64,000 bases of DNA from Peromyscus leucopus (lineage: Eukaryota; Chordata; Mammalia; Rodentia; Cricetidae), in assembly GCF_004664715.2 (NCBI RefSeq), contig NC_051075.1, positions 38,153,958 to 38,217,957 on the forward strand. The letters are read 5' to 3'. The position numbers and the translations under genes are program-made. This document shows positions 53,841 through 64,000 of the stretch, piece by piece (within the stretch, counting starts at the first letter, position 1; each line of letters begins with the position of its first letter). The notes beneath the pieces were generated by a model. The model did no database searches, was not told the DNA's origin, and saw only the letters and a list, made by a program, of their open reading frames with translations.

Positions 53841-55501
53841 GATATAAAATAGAGCTACAAAAAATTAGACCCCAAAAGGTGCAAATTCGGAGAGATAGAC
53901 TACAGACTCTTAATGACTTTCAAAGATTATTTGGAGATATTTCTCATCTACGAACTATTGTTGGGGTAAAAAATGATGAACTGACTAATTTGTTCAGAAC
54001 CTTAGAAGGTGACAAGGACTTAAATAGTCCAAGAGAATTATCACCTGAAGCTGAGAAAGAATTGGCCTTGGTAGAAAAGAAAGTGCATGAAGGACACGTG
54101 GATCGTATTGATCCAAAGCTGGATTGCATTTTGGTTATTTTACCTTCTAGGCGTTCTCCTACTGGAATATTAATGCAGAGGGAAGATATTATATTGGAAT
54201 GGATATTTTTACCAAATAAACCAAATAAAAAATTAAAAACTTATGTGGAAAAAATCTCTGACTTGATTTACAAAGGAAAACTGAGACTTCGTCAATTAGC
54301 AGGCATAGACCCAGCAGAAATTGTCGTACCATTAACTAAGGAGGACATTGAAAAATTATGGACAGAAAGTGAACCTTGGCAAAGAGCTTGCAGTAATTTT
54401 TTGGGAGAAATTAACAGCAAATATCCCAAAAGTAATAGAATTGATCTTATAAAGAGAGCTGATTGGATCTTGCCTCGAATTGTACGGCAAAAACCCATAT
54501 CTGGAGTTCGTACATTTTATACAGATGCCAACAAAGAAGGAAAGGCAGGTTACAAATCAGAAAATTTAAGTAAAGTGGTTCAAAGTCCGTATAATTCAGT
54601 TCAAAAATCAGAATTGTATGCTATTCTGTTGGTATTAATGGATTTTTCAGAACCTCTCAACATAGTAACTGACTCTCAGTATGCTGAAAGAGTGGTGTTA
54701 CATATTGAGACTGCAGAATTTATCCCTGATGCTTCAGAATTAACTTCACTATTTATTCAATTACAAGATACAATCAGGAAAAGGAATCATCCTTTATATA
54801 TAACTCACATTCGATCCCATACTGGTCTGCCAGGCCCTCTAGCACAAGGCAATGATGAGATTGATAAATTATTGATAGGAAATGTGCTGGAGGCCTCAGA
54901 ATTTCATAAAAAACATCACGTCAATAGTAAAGGTTTAAAAAAGGATTTTTCCATAACCTGGCAACAAGCCAAAGAAATAGTAAAGAAATGTCCTACTTGT
55001 TCCTTCTACAATCAGACGCCATTACCAGCAGGATGTAACCCAAAGGGTACTCAGAGAAATGAGATCTGGCAGATGGACGTGTTTCACTTTGCAGAATTTG
55101 GAAAATTGAAATATGTACACCACACTATCGATACTTATTCAGGATTTCAATGGGCAACTGCTTTGAGTTCTGAAAAAGCTGATTCTGTAATCACTCATTT
55201 GCTAGAAGTTATGGCCATCATGGGTATACCTGCACAAATCAAAACTGACAATGCTCCATCATATGTCTCTGTTAAAATGAAACAGTTTTTTGCTTATTAC
55301 AATATAAAGCATATTACAGGCATACCACATAATCCTACAGGTCAAGCAGTTATAGAAAGATCAAACAGAACTCTAAAGGATATGCTAAATAAACAGAAAT
55401 GGGTAACAAAAACCCCCAGAAATAGACTGCATAATGCTCTTCTAACTTTGAATTTTCTGAATGCCAATGAGAAAGGAACAACAGCTGCAGAGAGACATTG
55501 A
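53780..55501 (+). pseudogene. pol: RT thumb, RNase H and integrase, stopped early
   Basis: The frame resumes with [12 protein letters not shown] and continues 573 codons. RNase H acidic residues: D at 54524 (YTDANKEGKAG), E at 54611 (SELYAILL), D at 54671 (TDSQYA) and a late D near 54863. The integrase zinc domain has the H-H-C-C pattern (HKKHH, then CPTC at about 54992-55003). The catalytic core has D at 55076 (WQMDV), D at 55247 (KTDNAPS) and E at 55355 (VIERSN), with 35 residues between the last two. The frame ends at TGA 55499-55501 soon after AAERH, within the integrase. Confidence 0.9.
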
Positions 55502-55690
55502 ATAATAGAAAAAACTACAGAATTAAATCAGCCTATATACTTTAAGGATGTGCTGACCTCAGAATGGAAACCAGGGTATGTATTACATTGGGGACGTGGT
55601 TTTGCTTTTGTTTCTACAGGAGAAGATAAGCTGTGGGTACCATCAAAATTGATAAAGGTTCGATTTGAACAAGAGAGACCTCTTAATTAG
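55502..55690 (+). pseudogene. pol: integrase C-terminal remnant after the stop
   Basis: In the same frame as the preceding entry, 62 codons remain open until TAG at 55688-55690. They include PGYVLHWGRGFAFVS and LWVPSKLIKVRF, typical of the SH3-like C-terminal domain of retroviral integrases. So the TGA at 55499 is premature for this family. Confidence 0.8.
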
Positions 55691-58361
55691 AGGAGGTGAT
55701 AGTTCATCAACCAGCATGAACATTCAATTTAAACTAACTTGTATCAATAAAACATGCCTTTTCATTTAATCAGATAATAACTTGCCAAAAAGGAACATCC
55801 CAAAATTAGTCTTGGGGAAAGGTTTTTGTTTTTGTCTTTTAGGAGAATGAAGGTTAAGGAATCTGAAGAACACTGGACAAATGAGACAACTGAAGAAAAG
55901 TGACAAATCATCTATCCCAAGAAACAGAGTGAAACGGTGTATGGGTATATATTATCTAAAAAATTTTTTTTATGTCTTCCTAAATGTTTGTTTCTGCTTT
56001 TCTCTAAAGATTTAACACTATTGGTTTTCTAATAGTCCCAGTTCAATTAAAATTTAAAGCTGACTTTGGAGTTGGAGAATGGCTCTCTCCTTCTTTAAAC
56101 TCAAGCATGTTGTTAAAAGGAAAATGCAAACTCCCTGTATCATGCCAGAATAAGAGCCATCTTCTGCTATGGTACAGGACAAAAGCAAAATTAATTAAGG
56201 GACTATTCTATTACTAATCTCAACTCTTTGATTCTATTCTGATTCTTTAAACTTTTCTCAAAGTATAAATTTTATATCAAAATTTACAAGATTAATATAT
56301 ATATACATTTTAAACTTTGTTAAGATATGAATGGTCGCATAGAGTACTAACTAATTCTAGAAAAAAGGCTAGCTGCATATATATGTTTTTGTGTTCGAGT
56401 CTCTTATCAGTTTTCTGCAGGAAATCATGGCCAGGCCTAACATCAACTGAAGTCTCCAGAAAGAAGATGGGGCCCCACAACAGCAACAATTCCACGTGGA
56501 CAATAATAATATCATTAAGCTGACAAACATCATCCATAGATCAGCTTTGAACTACAAGGTGCTCAGAGCAAATTTGAGATGACTAGCTGAGATGATCCAG
56601 TCTCAAAGACTACTCGAATAAGGACTTGAGATAAACCCTGAACTTTGGCATTATACACAGACTGGATAATGAAGGATATAGTTACCTCTCCTAGAATTTG
56701 ACAATTAACCTAAAATTTTTCTTTCAGGATAAAGAAAACTTCGCCCATACCCAGCAGGAAGCAATTTAAGAATACGACGCCCACATTCCCAAAGAGGTGG
56801 TGTGGGGCGGGTGGTTTTTTGGTCTTTTTAATGGGTTTTGGGTCTGGGATAATTTTCAGTATTTAGGGGGTTGGTTACAAGTTATTGTCAAGGGTTAGGA
56901 AAAAGGCTAAGCAAAGGAGATTAGATTTAAGGTTCTTGTTTAAAAAAAAAAAAAAAGAAAAGAAAAAGACAATTACTAATTTTAAATACTTTACATTGGA
57001 TTGGATTGTTTTATATTGTATACAAATTTGAAACTGATATTGTTAGAAAATGCTATATGTATATTTCTAATTGTATTTATTCCATCCATTTAACAATGTA
57101 ATGCAAATTTCTGATCCTTGAATGTTATTATTATCAACTATTAGGATATAAAGAAATGAAAGCTAGTAGTTAGACATTATCATAGAACTTGTAGTCAGAT
57201 TAGATATGTTTTAAAAATTAAGCAGAGATGTTTTAGACAGGTCATCTTCAAACCCTTCAGAGATCTACAGAATATGGCATTTAAAATGTTTTAATAACTT
57301 AGAAAATTTTTCTTTTTTGAGACATGTCAGCTCCTGGCAGTACTAATCTACTTCAGAGAAAATATGGGCATTGAAGAAACTGCATATGGAGTCAACTTTC
57401 CTTGTGGCAAAAGTTAGCCACTGGACAACAAAGTATCCTCGAATCAACAGGACAAAATGGACAGACAGAACACGAAACAAGGGACTACTGATTCTTGCCA
57501 AAACAAGTGTGGTTATGGCTTTATCAAAAGGCATCTTCTGAGGCCAGGACAATACGGCCCCATCCCTGAAATGGCCTTCGCATCCAGAAAAGGTACGGTG
57601 CCCTTTTCTTCAAAGCAGCTTAACAGGCAGAGGGCCGATGGATTCTGTTGTACAATGGAACAGCAGCTGAAAGCTCATGCCTCTCGAAAGTAGACTGGCA
57701 TTTAATAGAGGGATGTGGAGAAGAAGGGGATGCTGAGATGAAGCCATATATACACAGCCAAGAAGAATGGACAGCTGAATTTAAAAACTGTCAACAATTT
57801 CCAGAATTTAAAATCCTGAATCATGACAGGACACTAGTGGAATTCAGGTGTTTCTGGTACGTGGACTGCTCTCACCCAATGTGAGGTTGAACTGTTGACC
57901 TTGTGTACATCCTACTTCACAAATGAGTCTGTCAGATACACTAAGCCTATAGGCTGAAGATGATGCCCCAACACTGCGGAGAAACCTCAGGTGACTGCCC
58001 AGGCAGCTGGCTGTTTCTGTCAACTCACAAAATTTTTTGGAAGTTGCTTGCATGCACTTCCTGTTTTTATTTTTGTTAGCTAATATTATTCCCTTCTTGG
58101 GTCTCTGAGGGAGTTGAAGATTAGTTAGTTATGGTTGAAGATTAGTTAGTTATAGTTGAAAATTAATTAGGATAGAAAGTGCATTAGATACATCTTGGAT
58201 TTACCAAAGTAGGATAGATAATGGAATTATTTTCTCTGATTTGTCAAATACCTGTTTAGGTATTTATTACTTGTATATATTGTATATAGTTATTGTACTT
58301 TTGTATATAGTTTTCCTTTGTTAGTTATAACCTTTTGCTTTCTTTTTCTTTTTATTAAAAT
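55691..58361 (+). other. env-less 3' internal region of the provirus
   Basis: About 2.7 kb without an env-like frame; the longest frames are about 80 codons with no signal peptide or membrane anchor pattern. TTTTCTTTCAG at about 56718-56728 looks like a splice acceptor, followed by GATAAAGAAAACTTCGCCCA. An A-rich tract lies at 56941-56968. The part from 57330 on is shared with the diverged minus-strand element at 14416-15252. The region is either decayed env or a retained non-coding segment. Confidence 0.7.
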
Positions 58362-58374
58362 AGAAAAGGGGAAA
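58362..58374 (+). promoter_or_regulatory. polypurine tract
   Basis: AGAAAAGGGGAAA directly precedes the TG of the 3' LTR, as expected for the plus-strand primer of reverse transcription. Confidence 0.92.
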
Positions 58375-58795
58375 TGTGGTGGTAATCTAATTGTACAGAA
58401 TTATTATTTTGATTGTATGTTAATAAAGTTGTCTGGGGGTCAGAGCTATTAGAGCCATAGCAAGAGTGTGGTGGTGGTGGTGGCACACGCCTTTAATCCC
58501 ATAAGATCTCTGTGTGTTCAGGGATACAGTCAGCATTGGAGACATATACCTTTAAGACCTAGGGGGCTGTACATTCAGACAGTGACGAGGCAGTCATGTG
58601 TTTGGGTTTACAACCAATGAGAAGGCAGAACAACACACTATAAAAAAACGAACCGACAGGAAGTAGGTCTCTTTTCGAGAAGCTGGGACAGCAGGAGGAA
58701 GGGTGAGATTTTAGCTCTGAGCTCTGACCTCTCGGCTTTCTCTTTTACATTGTTTCTGTGTTTCTTATTTAATAAGACGGTTGGTTACATCAATA
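58375..58795 (+). repeat. provirus 3' LTR (421 bp)
   Basis: Identical by eye to the 5' LTR except for a 3-bp shorter GGT-type stretch near 58470. It ends CATCAATA and is followed at once by the duplicated target GAGATC (58796-58801). The end is TA, not the usual CA. Confidence 0.95.
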
Positions 58796-58801
58796 GAGAT
58801 C

Positions 58802-58871
58802 CTCCAGCGTGGTCTCTGTGTGAGAGGCCTCCCGAGTGTTGGGACTAAAGGCATGTGCCACCGCCGCCCGG
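58802..58871 (-). mobile_element. young B1, part 2 of 2
   Basis: CTCCAGCGTGGTCTCTGTGT, GTGTTGGGACTAAAGGCATG and CCACCGCCGCCCGG complete the B1 interrupted at 50297. Confidence 0.88.
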
Positions 58872-58920
58872 TTCCAGGCCAGTTTTGAACTACGTGGGGA
58901 GATCCTATTTCACAAACAAG
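58872..58920 (+). mobile_element. old B1 fragment, right part
   Basis: TTCCAGGCCAGTTTTGAACT followed by ATCCTATTTCACAAACAAG is the diverged end of the older B1 begun at 50089. Confidence 0.55.
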
Positions 58921-58960
58921 ACGGAAGGGGGAGGGGGGAAAGTGTGCTTAAGCCTTTTGC

Positions 58961-59132
58961 ATTCTTTTTTTTCCCTTCGAGACAGGGTTTTTCTGTGTAG
59001 CTTTGCGACTTTCCTGGAACTCACACTGTAGTCTAGGCTGGCCTTGAACTCAGAGGCCACAGAGATCGGCCTGCCTCTGCCTTTAATGCCCGAGTGCTGG
59101 GATTAAAGGTGTGTGCCACCACCGCCCGGCTG
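58961..59132 (-). mobile_element. B1 SINE, minus strand
   Basis: CCCTTCGAGACAGGGTTTTT, TGTGTAGCTTTGCGACTTTC and GGTGTGTGCCACCACCGCCC. It has the TAGCTTTGCG right-end variant (complement of CGCAAAGCTA), also seen at 14594-14738. It carries an inserted GAGGCCACAGAGATC-type duplication near 59055. Confidence 0.9.
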
Positions 59133-62100
59133 CTTAAGCCTTTTGCCATCTCTGGAAAGGGAAAGGGAATACCCTCTTCAATCCTTCAAGAGTCAACTTG
59201 TGAAAAGACCACGTGGCTCTCAGCTCTCCCCTCCCCTTCCTTTCCTCTGATATAGCTAAACTTATCATTGTGTAGTTGAGGAAATGGAGGATCGAGGGGG
59301 CAAAGCCATATCTTGGTTATGAAATTAGTATAGGCCTAGAATTGATACCTAGGCTCTTGACTCTATGTGACCGCATCGACCTCCACTCTGCCTTCCACAG
59401 GCCTGCTTCCTGGCAGTCCCCTTCCCACAGGCCCTCACCATTATCCTAACTGCAATTTAGGGTAAGACACACTTGATGTTGAGGATTTAGTCCAGGCACC
59501 ATGCACGCCTCCTGTGTCCTATTTCATCTTAGCAGCTTTATGAAGTCCATTCAATTATAGTCAGGACATTACAGGGGACTCAACTGCAGTCCAGGGAGGC
59601 TAGACAGCTGAAATCCTAGGCTAGCTCTGGGACAATAGCCCACACTTTTACACACTGCCCAGTTTCCCCACTAAGGCCTCCCTTCCCCCACGATTCCCAT
59701 TCCTCCGCAGAATGGAAGTTTCGGGGTTTGCTTTTTAGTCTATTAACAATAGTTTAAGAACAAACACAAGTTCTCTGTGCATTAGCCTAAGAGTCACAGG
59801 CTAGGTGCTTAAGCGACAACCTATTTTCACCTAATTTTGGTGCTAGGACATCTGACATCACGGTCCCTTCGTGTGGTTTCCCTCGGCCTCTCTCCTACCC
59901 ACCTACATGGCCTTTTCTCCCATGAGCCCTCTCTCTCACCCGAGTTCCCTTTGTGTAACCAATACCCTCACTTTCTCTTATTCTGAGGGCATCTGTCATA
60001 TTGAATTAAGGCCTGTGTGTTTAATCACGTCTTTAAAAACTCATCTCTAAATATCATCACATTCTGACATGCTAGGCATTAAGACTTCAGCCATATGACT
60101 TGGGGTGAGAGTGGACCATAACGTGTTGCCTCTTCTCATAGTATTTTCATATCGACAGAGGTTTCTCAGATCCCTAATCCTAAAGGAGCAATCTGCCGTG
60201 GTGGGTCACACACCGAGGTGCTCAGGCAGATGCTGTTTGTCGGTTGTGGGAAGAGCACAGGTTGACCGTGGATTTGGACCTCGCTTCCCGTGACCCTGGC
60301 CAGCCCTGACTCTTAGCTCTGTGTTTGTTCTCTCGGGCGATTTGAGGAGAGACAAACCCAACCAGCGTGTCAGGCTCACGGGAGCCTCACTGATAGCGCA
60401 CATTTTTAATGACCGTCCCTTCTAGAAGAATCTGTGAGTCTCGCAGCGCAATGTGCCTAACAGCTATTTTCAAATTCCAGAGGTGTCACGGGTGAATTCC
60501 CAGGGTCAGCAAATGACAGGGCTCCGGGGCCCTTTGCTGTGAGCTCCAGAGCTATTTGCTTGGTGTGCAAATAACTCCCTGGCTCCTGACTGAAGAGTGG
60601 CCAATTCTTCCTTCTCAGGAAGGCCCTTAAGTTCTGTTTATAAATCTTCTTTTGTCATAAAATCCTGAGGCAGAGAGCCTCCGGTTGCTCTCTGGCTGTT
60701 TCCTGGAATGAAGTAAAACCCAGGCCAGGATGTAGGGACAGTCCGTAGGAGTGGGCATTAAGTGTTCACCACCCGGAGCCCACGGCATCAGGAGTCCATG
60801 AAGAAACAAGGAAGAAGCCTGCAGGTTACAAAATCACTTGGATTTCTCCCCTCCTGGGTAATGGGGCGTTTTACACAGTGGCTCCATTGTTCAAAACAGA
60901 ATGGGAGCCAAACTCCTGTCCTGAGGAAGAATGGGAACACACCCCACCCCCCCGCACCCCAATCCTTCTCTTTCTGGCTCCTTCCCCTTCTCTATCTACC
61001 TTGGCATTTGAACCTGCTGTTCAGGGGAAACGGGTTGGTGCGGATAGTACATTCTACTCGGTGTCATTCTATTCAGCCCGTGTCAAACAGGTGTCTGCCC
61101 AGGGACGGGCGTAAAGGATGCCTGGCGTCTCCCTCTCTCTCACCACCGAGTCTTATCACCCACAAAGCCCTGTCTATAACTTCTCTTGAAGAAGAGCTGG
61201 GTTCAATGTACTCCTTTTTGTTGAGACCAAAATCCAGCACAGCGAAACATTAAAAACGAAGGCGCTCCTCCCCAGCTTCGGTTTTACCGTCCTAACTGTT
61301 CTGCTGGACTGGGGAGGCTCGTCCACGCTGCCTGATGCCCCTGGGCCTTCACACTCTCCCTCCTGCACAGTCTGGGCTAGGCTTCCATCAAGCACTGGCT
61401 GTGCATCTTATGGAAAAACAACCCTGTCGTTACGCAGCTGGCCTCCTGGCCAGGCTGCCTCTCTCCTGTGTGAGGGACTGCCGAGTGTCTTGTCTCTTGA
61501 GCCGGTGAGGTGTGGAACCCCGAGGTGCCATGCACCATGTGCAAATCTCCCTACAAGAGAGCCCTCCTGGGAACGAGTCTAGGCTTTACCCACAGAGCTT
61601 AAGTGTTCCTGAAAGCAGGTCGGAGCTTGAGAGAGCGGGTGGGTGGGTCCAAGAAGGGGAGGCGCCATACATTTGTTTTTGATCTTCAGAACACACCAGA
61701 TGGACTTACGTTATCTTGGGATCTGTCAGTGAGCATTCTTGTCAGGAGGCCAGAGGATGGTACCAGAACCTTGTGTGCTAGGCTGTGCTGAAGAGTGACA
61801 TTTCCTTCTGTGACTCAAGAGACTGAGGCCTGCTTCCTGCTCCGAGTGAGGCAGGTGTTGGGCAGAGAGGTCTTGGGCCTGGTAGCTAGCCAAGAATCTA
61901 TCTATCCAGTCTTCTCTCTTCTCCTGCCTTCCTTCTTCTCTTAAAAAGTTAATAAATGTTCACTTTCTCTTCTCAATGCCATAACAAAAACCGATGCTTC
62001 CAAATGAGAGGATGAGACCACAGTGAAGCATATGTCCTGCGTCACGTGACACCCTTTTCTGTGCAGCACGTTGAAGACCCCCACACCTTTGTTGGGTCAT

Positions 62101-63449
62101 GAAGAGCTATTTTATACATTACGGATCCAGAACACCTTGGGCATGTGTGTGTAACTGTTGTAAGTACTGTATATTTTTTCACATACTTGAGCTTTAAATT
62201 TTTCACTGTCTAACTTTCTCACACATACATACCATAGCAAAACACATGGGACGGACTACATGACTAGTTTGTAACTACCCTGAAATATTTGTCCATGGAA
62301 CCGAGAAGGAATTTTTTTTTTTTTAACATGAATCACAACCATCTGGCTGCACGCAGGAAATGAGATATTTGGCAAATATCTTCAGCTTTATCTGCCAGCG
62401 AATTCTACCCCTCCCTCTGCGGCAAGCGGTTAGACATGTGCTCAGTGGCCTCTGACCCATGACCTCTGACACAGTTATCATCTGTAGGCTTGTGGTATCC
62501 ATGTTACCACAGCCACTAAACACAGCTGCCTGGGTTAATAACGCAGAGTCATCTGTGTGTGTGTGGGGGGGGGGGGATATGTTGTGTCTCCGACACCCAC
62601 TTCATAGCCCTGTGCTCAAGGCAAGCAGCGTTTGACTTGCAAAATAGCATCCCGCCCATCAGAGTGACTTTCCAGGTAGAAGGAACAGACTTTTGAACAG
62701 TAAAGCTTAGGTGTGTATGAGAGTCCGTAGGCCAAGTGAGTCATCCAGTCAGTGTGACAAGTGTATGTGACTTGGCATGTCCCAGGAGCCTTACTGATCA
62801 CTTAGCCTGAAACACCTTTCTTGCGTGCTGACCCAGTGTTCTGGATCTGCTATGTACCCCTAGCAGTGAAAGCCCAGGATTATGGTGCATCGGGATAGGA
62901 GCTAGGAGCCTTGTCCTGGGCCGTGACCCTCCTCGCTCATTCCATGTGAACTGTCACAGAGGTTGGGTTGGGGCCTCCTCAAGACCTGGACAGTGAGGAG
63001 CTAGAAGAACAGCAAAGACAGTACCTTTTGCACTAGAAGCATCTCAAACACATCCCGGAAGCCTGCCTGAGGAGGCAAAATCTCGACAGTTAGACAAAGC
63101 TCCTCCTGCATAAGTCAGGAAGGAATCTTCAGGGGGGAAATGACTCCTCCAAGCAGAGGACCTGGGTGTCTATTTGGTCCAGAGAGAATTGCAAGTTGTG
63201 GGGTGCACCTGCATCCCCTCCTTATAGACACCACAGTGGGACAGACAGGTCGGGGATCAACAGTTAAACCCACATAACCTCTCTGACCCCAAATCATCCC
63301 ACACAGGCAGGTCCAAACCTTGAGCTCCAAGCAAGGGTCTGGAAGTTTCCTGAAGTCTGGAAATGCTTGCAAAGTGTATTCTGTGTGCAGTTGGTAGCAA
63401 GGATGGTTTGTGGGGAGAAAACATCCTTTGCCTTCTTCAAAAATAGACA
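59133..63449. other. 4.3 kb of mostly unique DNA, no supported gene
   Basis: No SINE, L1 or LTR was recognised. Frames at 60762-61253 (163 codons) and elsewhere have no recognisable domains and overlap opposite-strand frames. Short tracts: T run near 62312-62324 and a G run at 62563-62576. C runs occur at 60945-60959. Confidence 0.45.
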
Positions 63450-63665
63450 GCCTAGGGCCAATGAAATGGCTCCCCAGGTCAAGGGGCCTGCCTTCAATGA
63501 ATGCTGACCCCTTGGGTTCAATTCCCCCACCCCCCATAGTGGAAGGGGAGAACTGACTTCTGAAAGTTGGCCTCCGACCTCCACCTGCACCCCATGGCAC
63601 CCAAGCACCCCCTCACACATACACCCCCCCACACTCACAAAACCAATTAAAATATAATTTTAAAA
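63450..63665 (+). mobile_element. B2/B3-type SINE, diverged
   Basis: GGGCCAATGAAATGGCTCCC, GCTGACCCCTTGGGTTCAAT, AGTTGGCCTCCGACCTCCAC and a CA-rich then AAAATATAATTTTAAA tail. Confidence 0.55.
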
Positions 63666-64000
63666 AAAGGCCCAAATGCATTGTATTTTGTACTTGATTT
63701 GTTGGTAATGGTCTTCTGGGGGATTATTGGCAGCTAATGATTGTTGGGGGAGTGCAGTTTTCTTCAGGGGTGCAGCCACTGATAAGCTCCCCTACTTCAG
63801 CAAATAACCTCTCACCCGTTCTCAGGCAAGAATCTCAAACTCACCGGGTCACACACAAAAGGAAGGCGTGAATGTGAGAGGCCTTGCCAAGAAGAGGGCC
63901 GTAGGAGAGGGAGGGCAAGATGGAGGGGGGGGGTGGACATGACTAAAATTCATTCTATGAGTGCATTTTTTAAAAACTGAGTATGGAGTCACAGAGAGGT
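63666..64000. other. unique DNA at window edge
   Basis: A short G run near 63926. No gene or repeat was recognised. Confidence 0.35.

Larger units (their letters stand above)
50298..58795 (+). mobile_element. ERV2-type provirus, full length, recent
   Basis: Order: 5' LTR, primer binding site, GC-rich leader, gag, -1 frameshift site, protease-RT, RNase H-integrase, about 2.7 kb without an env frame, polypurine tract, 3' LTR. Both ends abut the 6-bp direct repeat GAGATC (50292-50297 and 58796-58801). Gag has two zinc knuckles, the protease has DTG, RT has YMDD and integrase has DDE. The LTRs differ by one 3-bp indel only. The pol region carries two frame changes and one stop, so this copy cannot make a complete Pol. 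I place it in the ERV2/betaretrovirus-like class from the primer site, 6-bp duplication and Gag-Pol layout; I could not assign a named family. Confidence 0.93.

Noticed and set aside
55691..58361. env gene in the provirus
   Set aside because: No frame above about 80 codons and no signal peptide, cleavage site or transmembrane pattern.
60762..61253. 163-codon plus-strand frame
   Set aside because: Low-complexity Ser/Pro/Leu-rich content and no recognisable domain.
63115..63600. 161-codon minus-strand frame
   Set aside because: Overlaps a diverged SINE and a second frame of similar length; no domain seen.

Overview
The window is nuclear DNA from a muroid rodent, most probably a cricetid (hamster, vole or deer-mouse lineage). 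It is packed with rodent SINEs (B1, B2, B3, B4 and ID types), L1 fragments, MaLR and ERV2-type LTRs and long CA, GA and CTTT microsatellites. Several B1 copies carry the right-end variant with AGGAAAGGCGCAAAGCTACA, which I associate with cricetids rather than Mus; that attribution is from knowledge of the families, not from a search. I found no host protein-coding gene, no multi-exon structure and no structural RNA gene. Almost all short open frames are chance frames in unique DNA, microsatellites or repeats, so the region reads as intergenic or deep-intronic.

The one gene-bearing unit is a complete ERV2 (betaretrovirus-like) provirus at 50298-58795, plus strand. It has two LTRs of 424 and 421 bp that differ only by one 3-bp repeat-unit indel, a tRNA-Lys-type primer binding site, an intact gag frame, and a protease-reverse transcriptase-RNase H-integrase region broken by two frame changes and one stop. 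After integrase come about 2.7 kb without an env frame, then a polypurine tract. A 6-bp target duplication (GAGATC) flanks it, and it sits inside a B1 SINE that itself sits inside an older B1. Gag has no recognisable matrix domain; a hydrophobic segment followed by a heptad-like stretch stands in its place. A GGGAAAC slippery heptamer in the correct phase with a 7-bp hairpin 7 nt downstream lies in the gag-pro overlap.

A relative of this provirus is present as an old minus-strand fragment at 14063-15252 (LTR plus 3' internal sequence). Its internal sequence can be aligned by eye with 57.3-58.4 kb of the young provirus. Solo LTRs of this group occur at 20872-21959 (itself interrupted by a second solo LTR and a B2), 32761-33132 (inside a 5'-truncated L1), 41326-41705 and 46770-47121. 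Further LTRs lie at 20992-21489, 23341-23725 and 46238-46545. For most I could read 5-6 bp target duplications.

Other landmarks, left to right: an L1 relic at 4.1-4.9 kb; a six-copy 49-bp minisatellite at 5.84-6.13 kb; two MaLR LTRs with microsatellites at 7.3-8.6 kb; unique DNA at 8.9-12.8 kb; an L1 with a nested SINE at 12.8-13.6 kb; a 64-bp-arm inverted repeat at 15.25-15.60 kb; old DNA-transposon relics at 19.1, 24.1, 27.7 and 35.9 kb; a 112-bp polypyrimidine tract at 38.8 kb; a CA-associated duplication at 42.5/42.9 kb; an L1 relic invaded by LTRs at 45.2-47.3 kb; and mostly unique DNA from 59.1 kb to the end.
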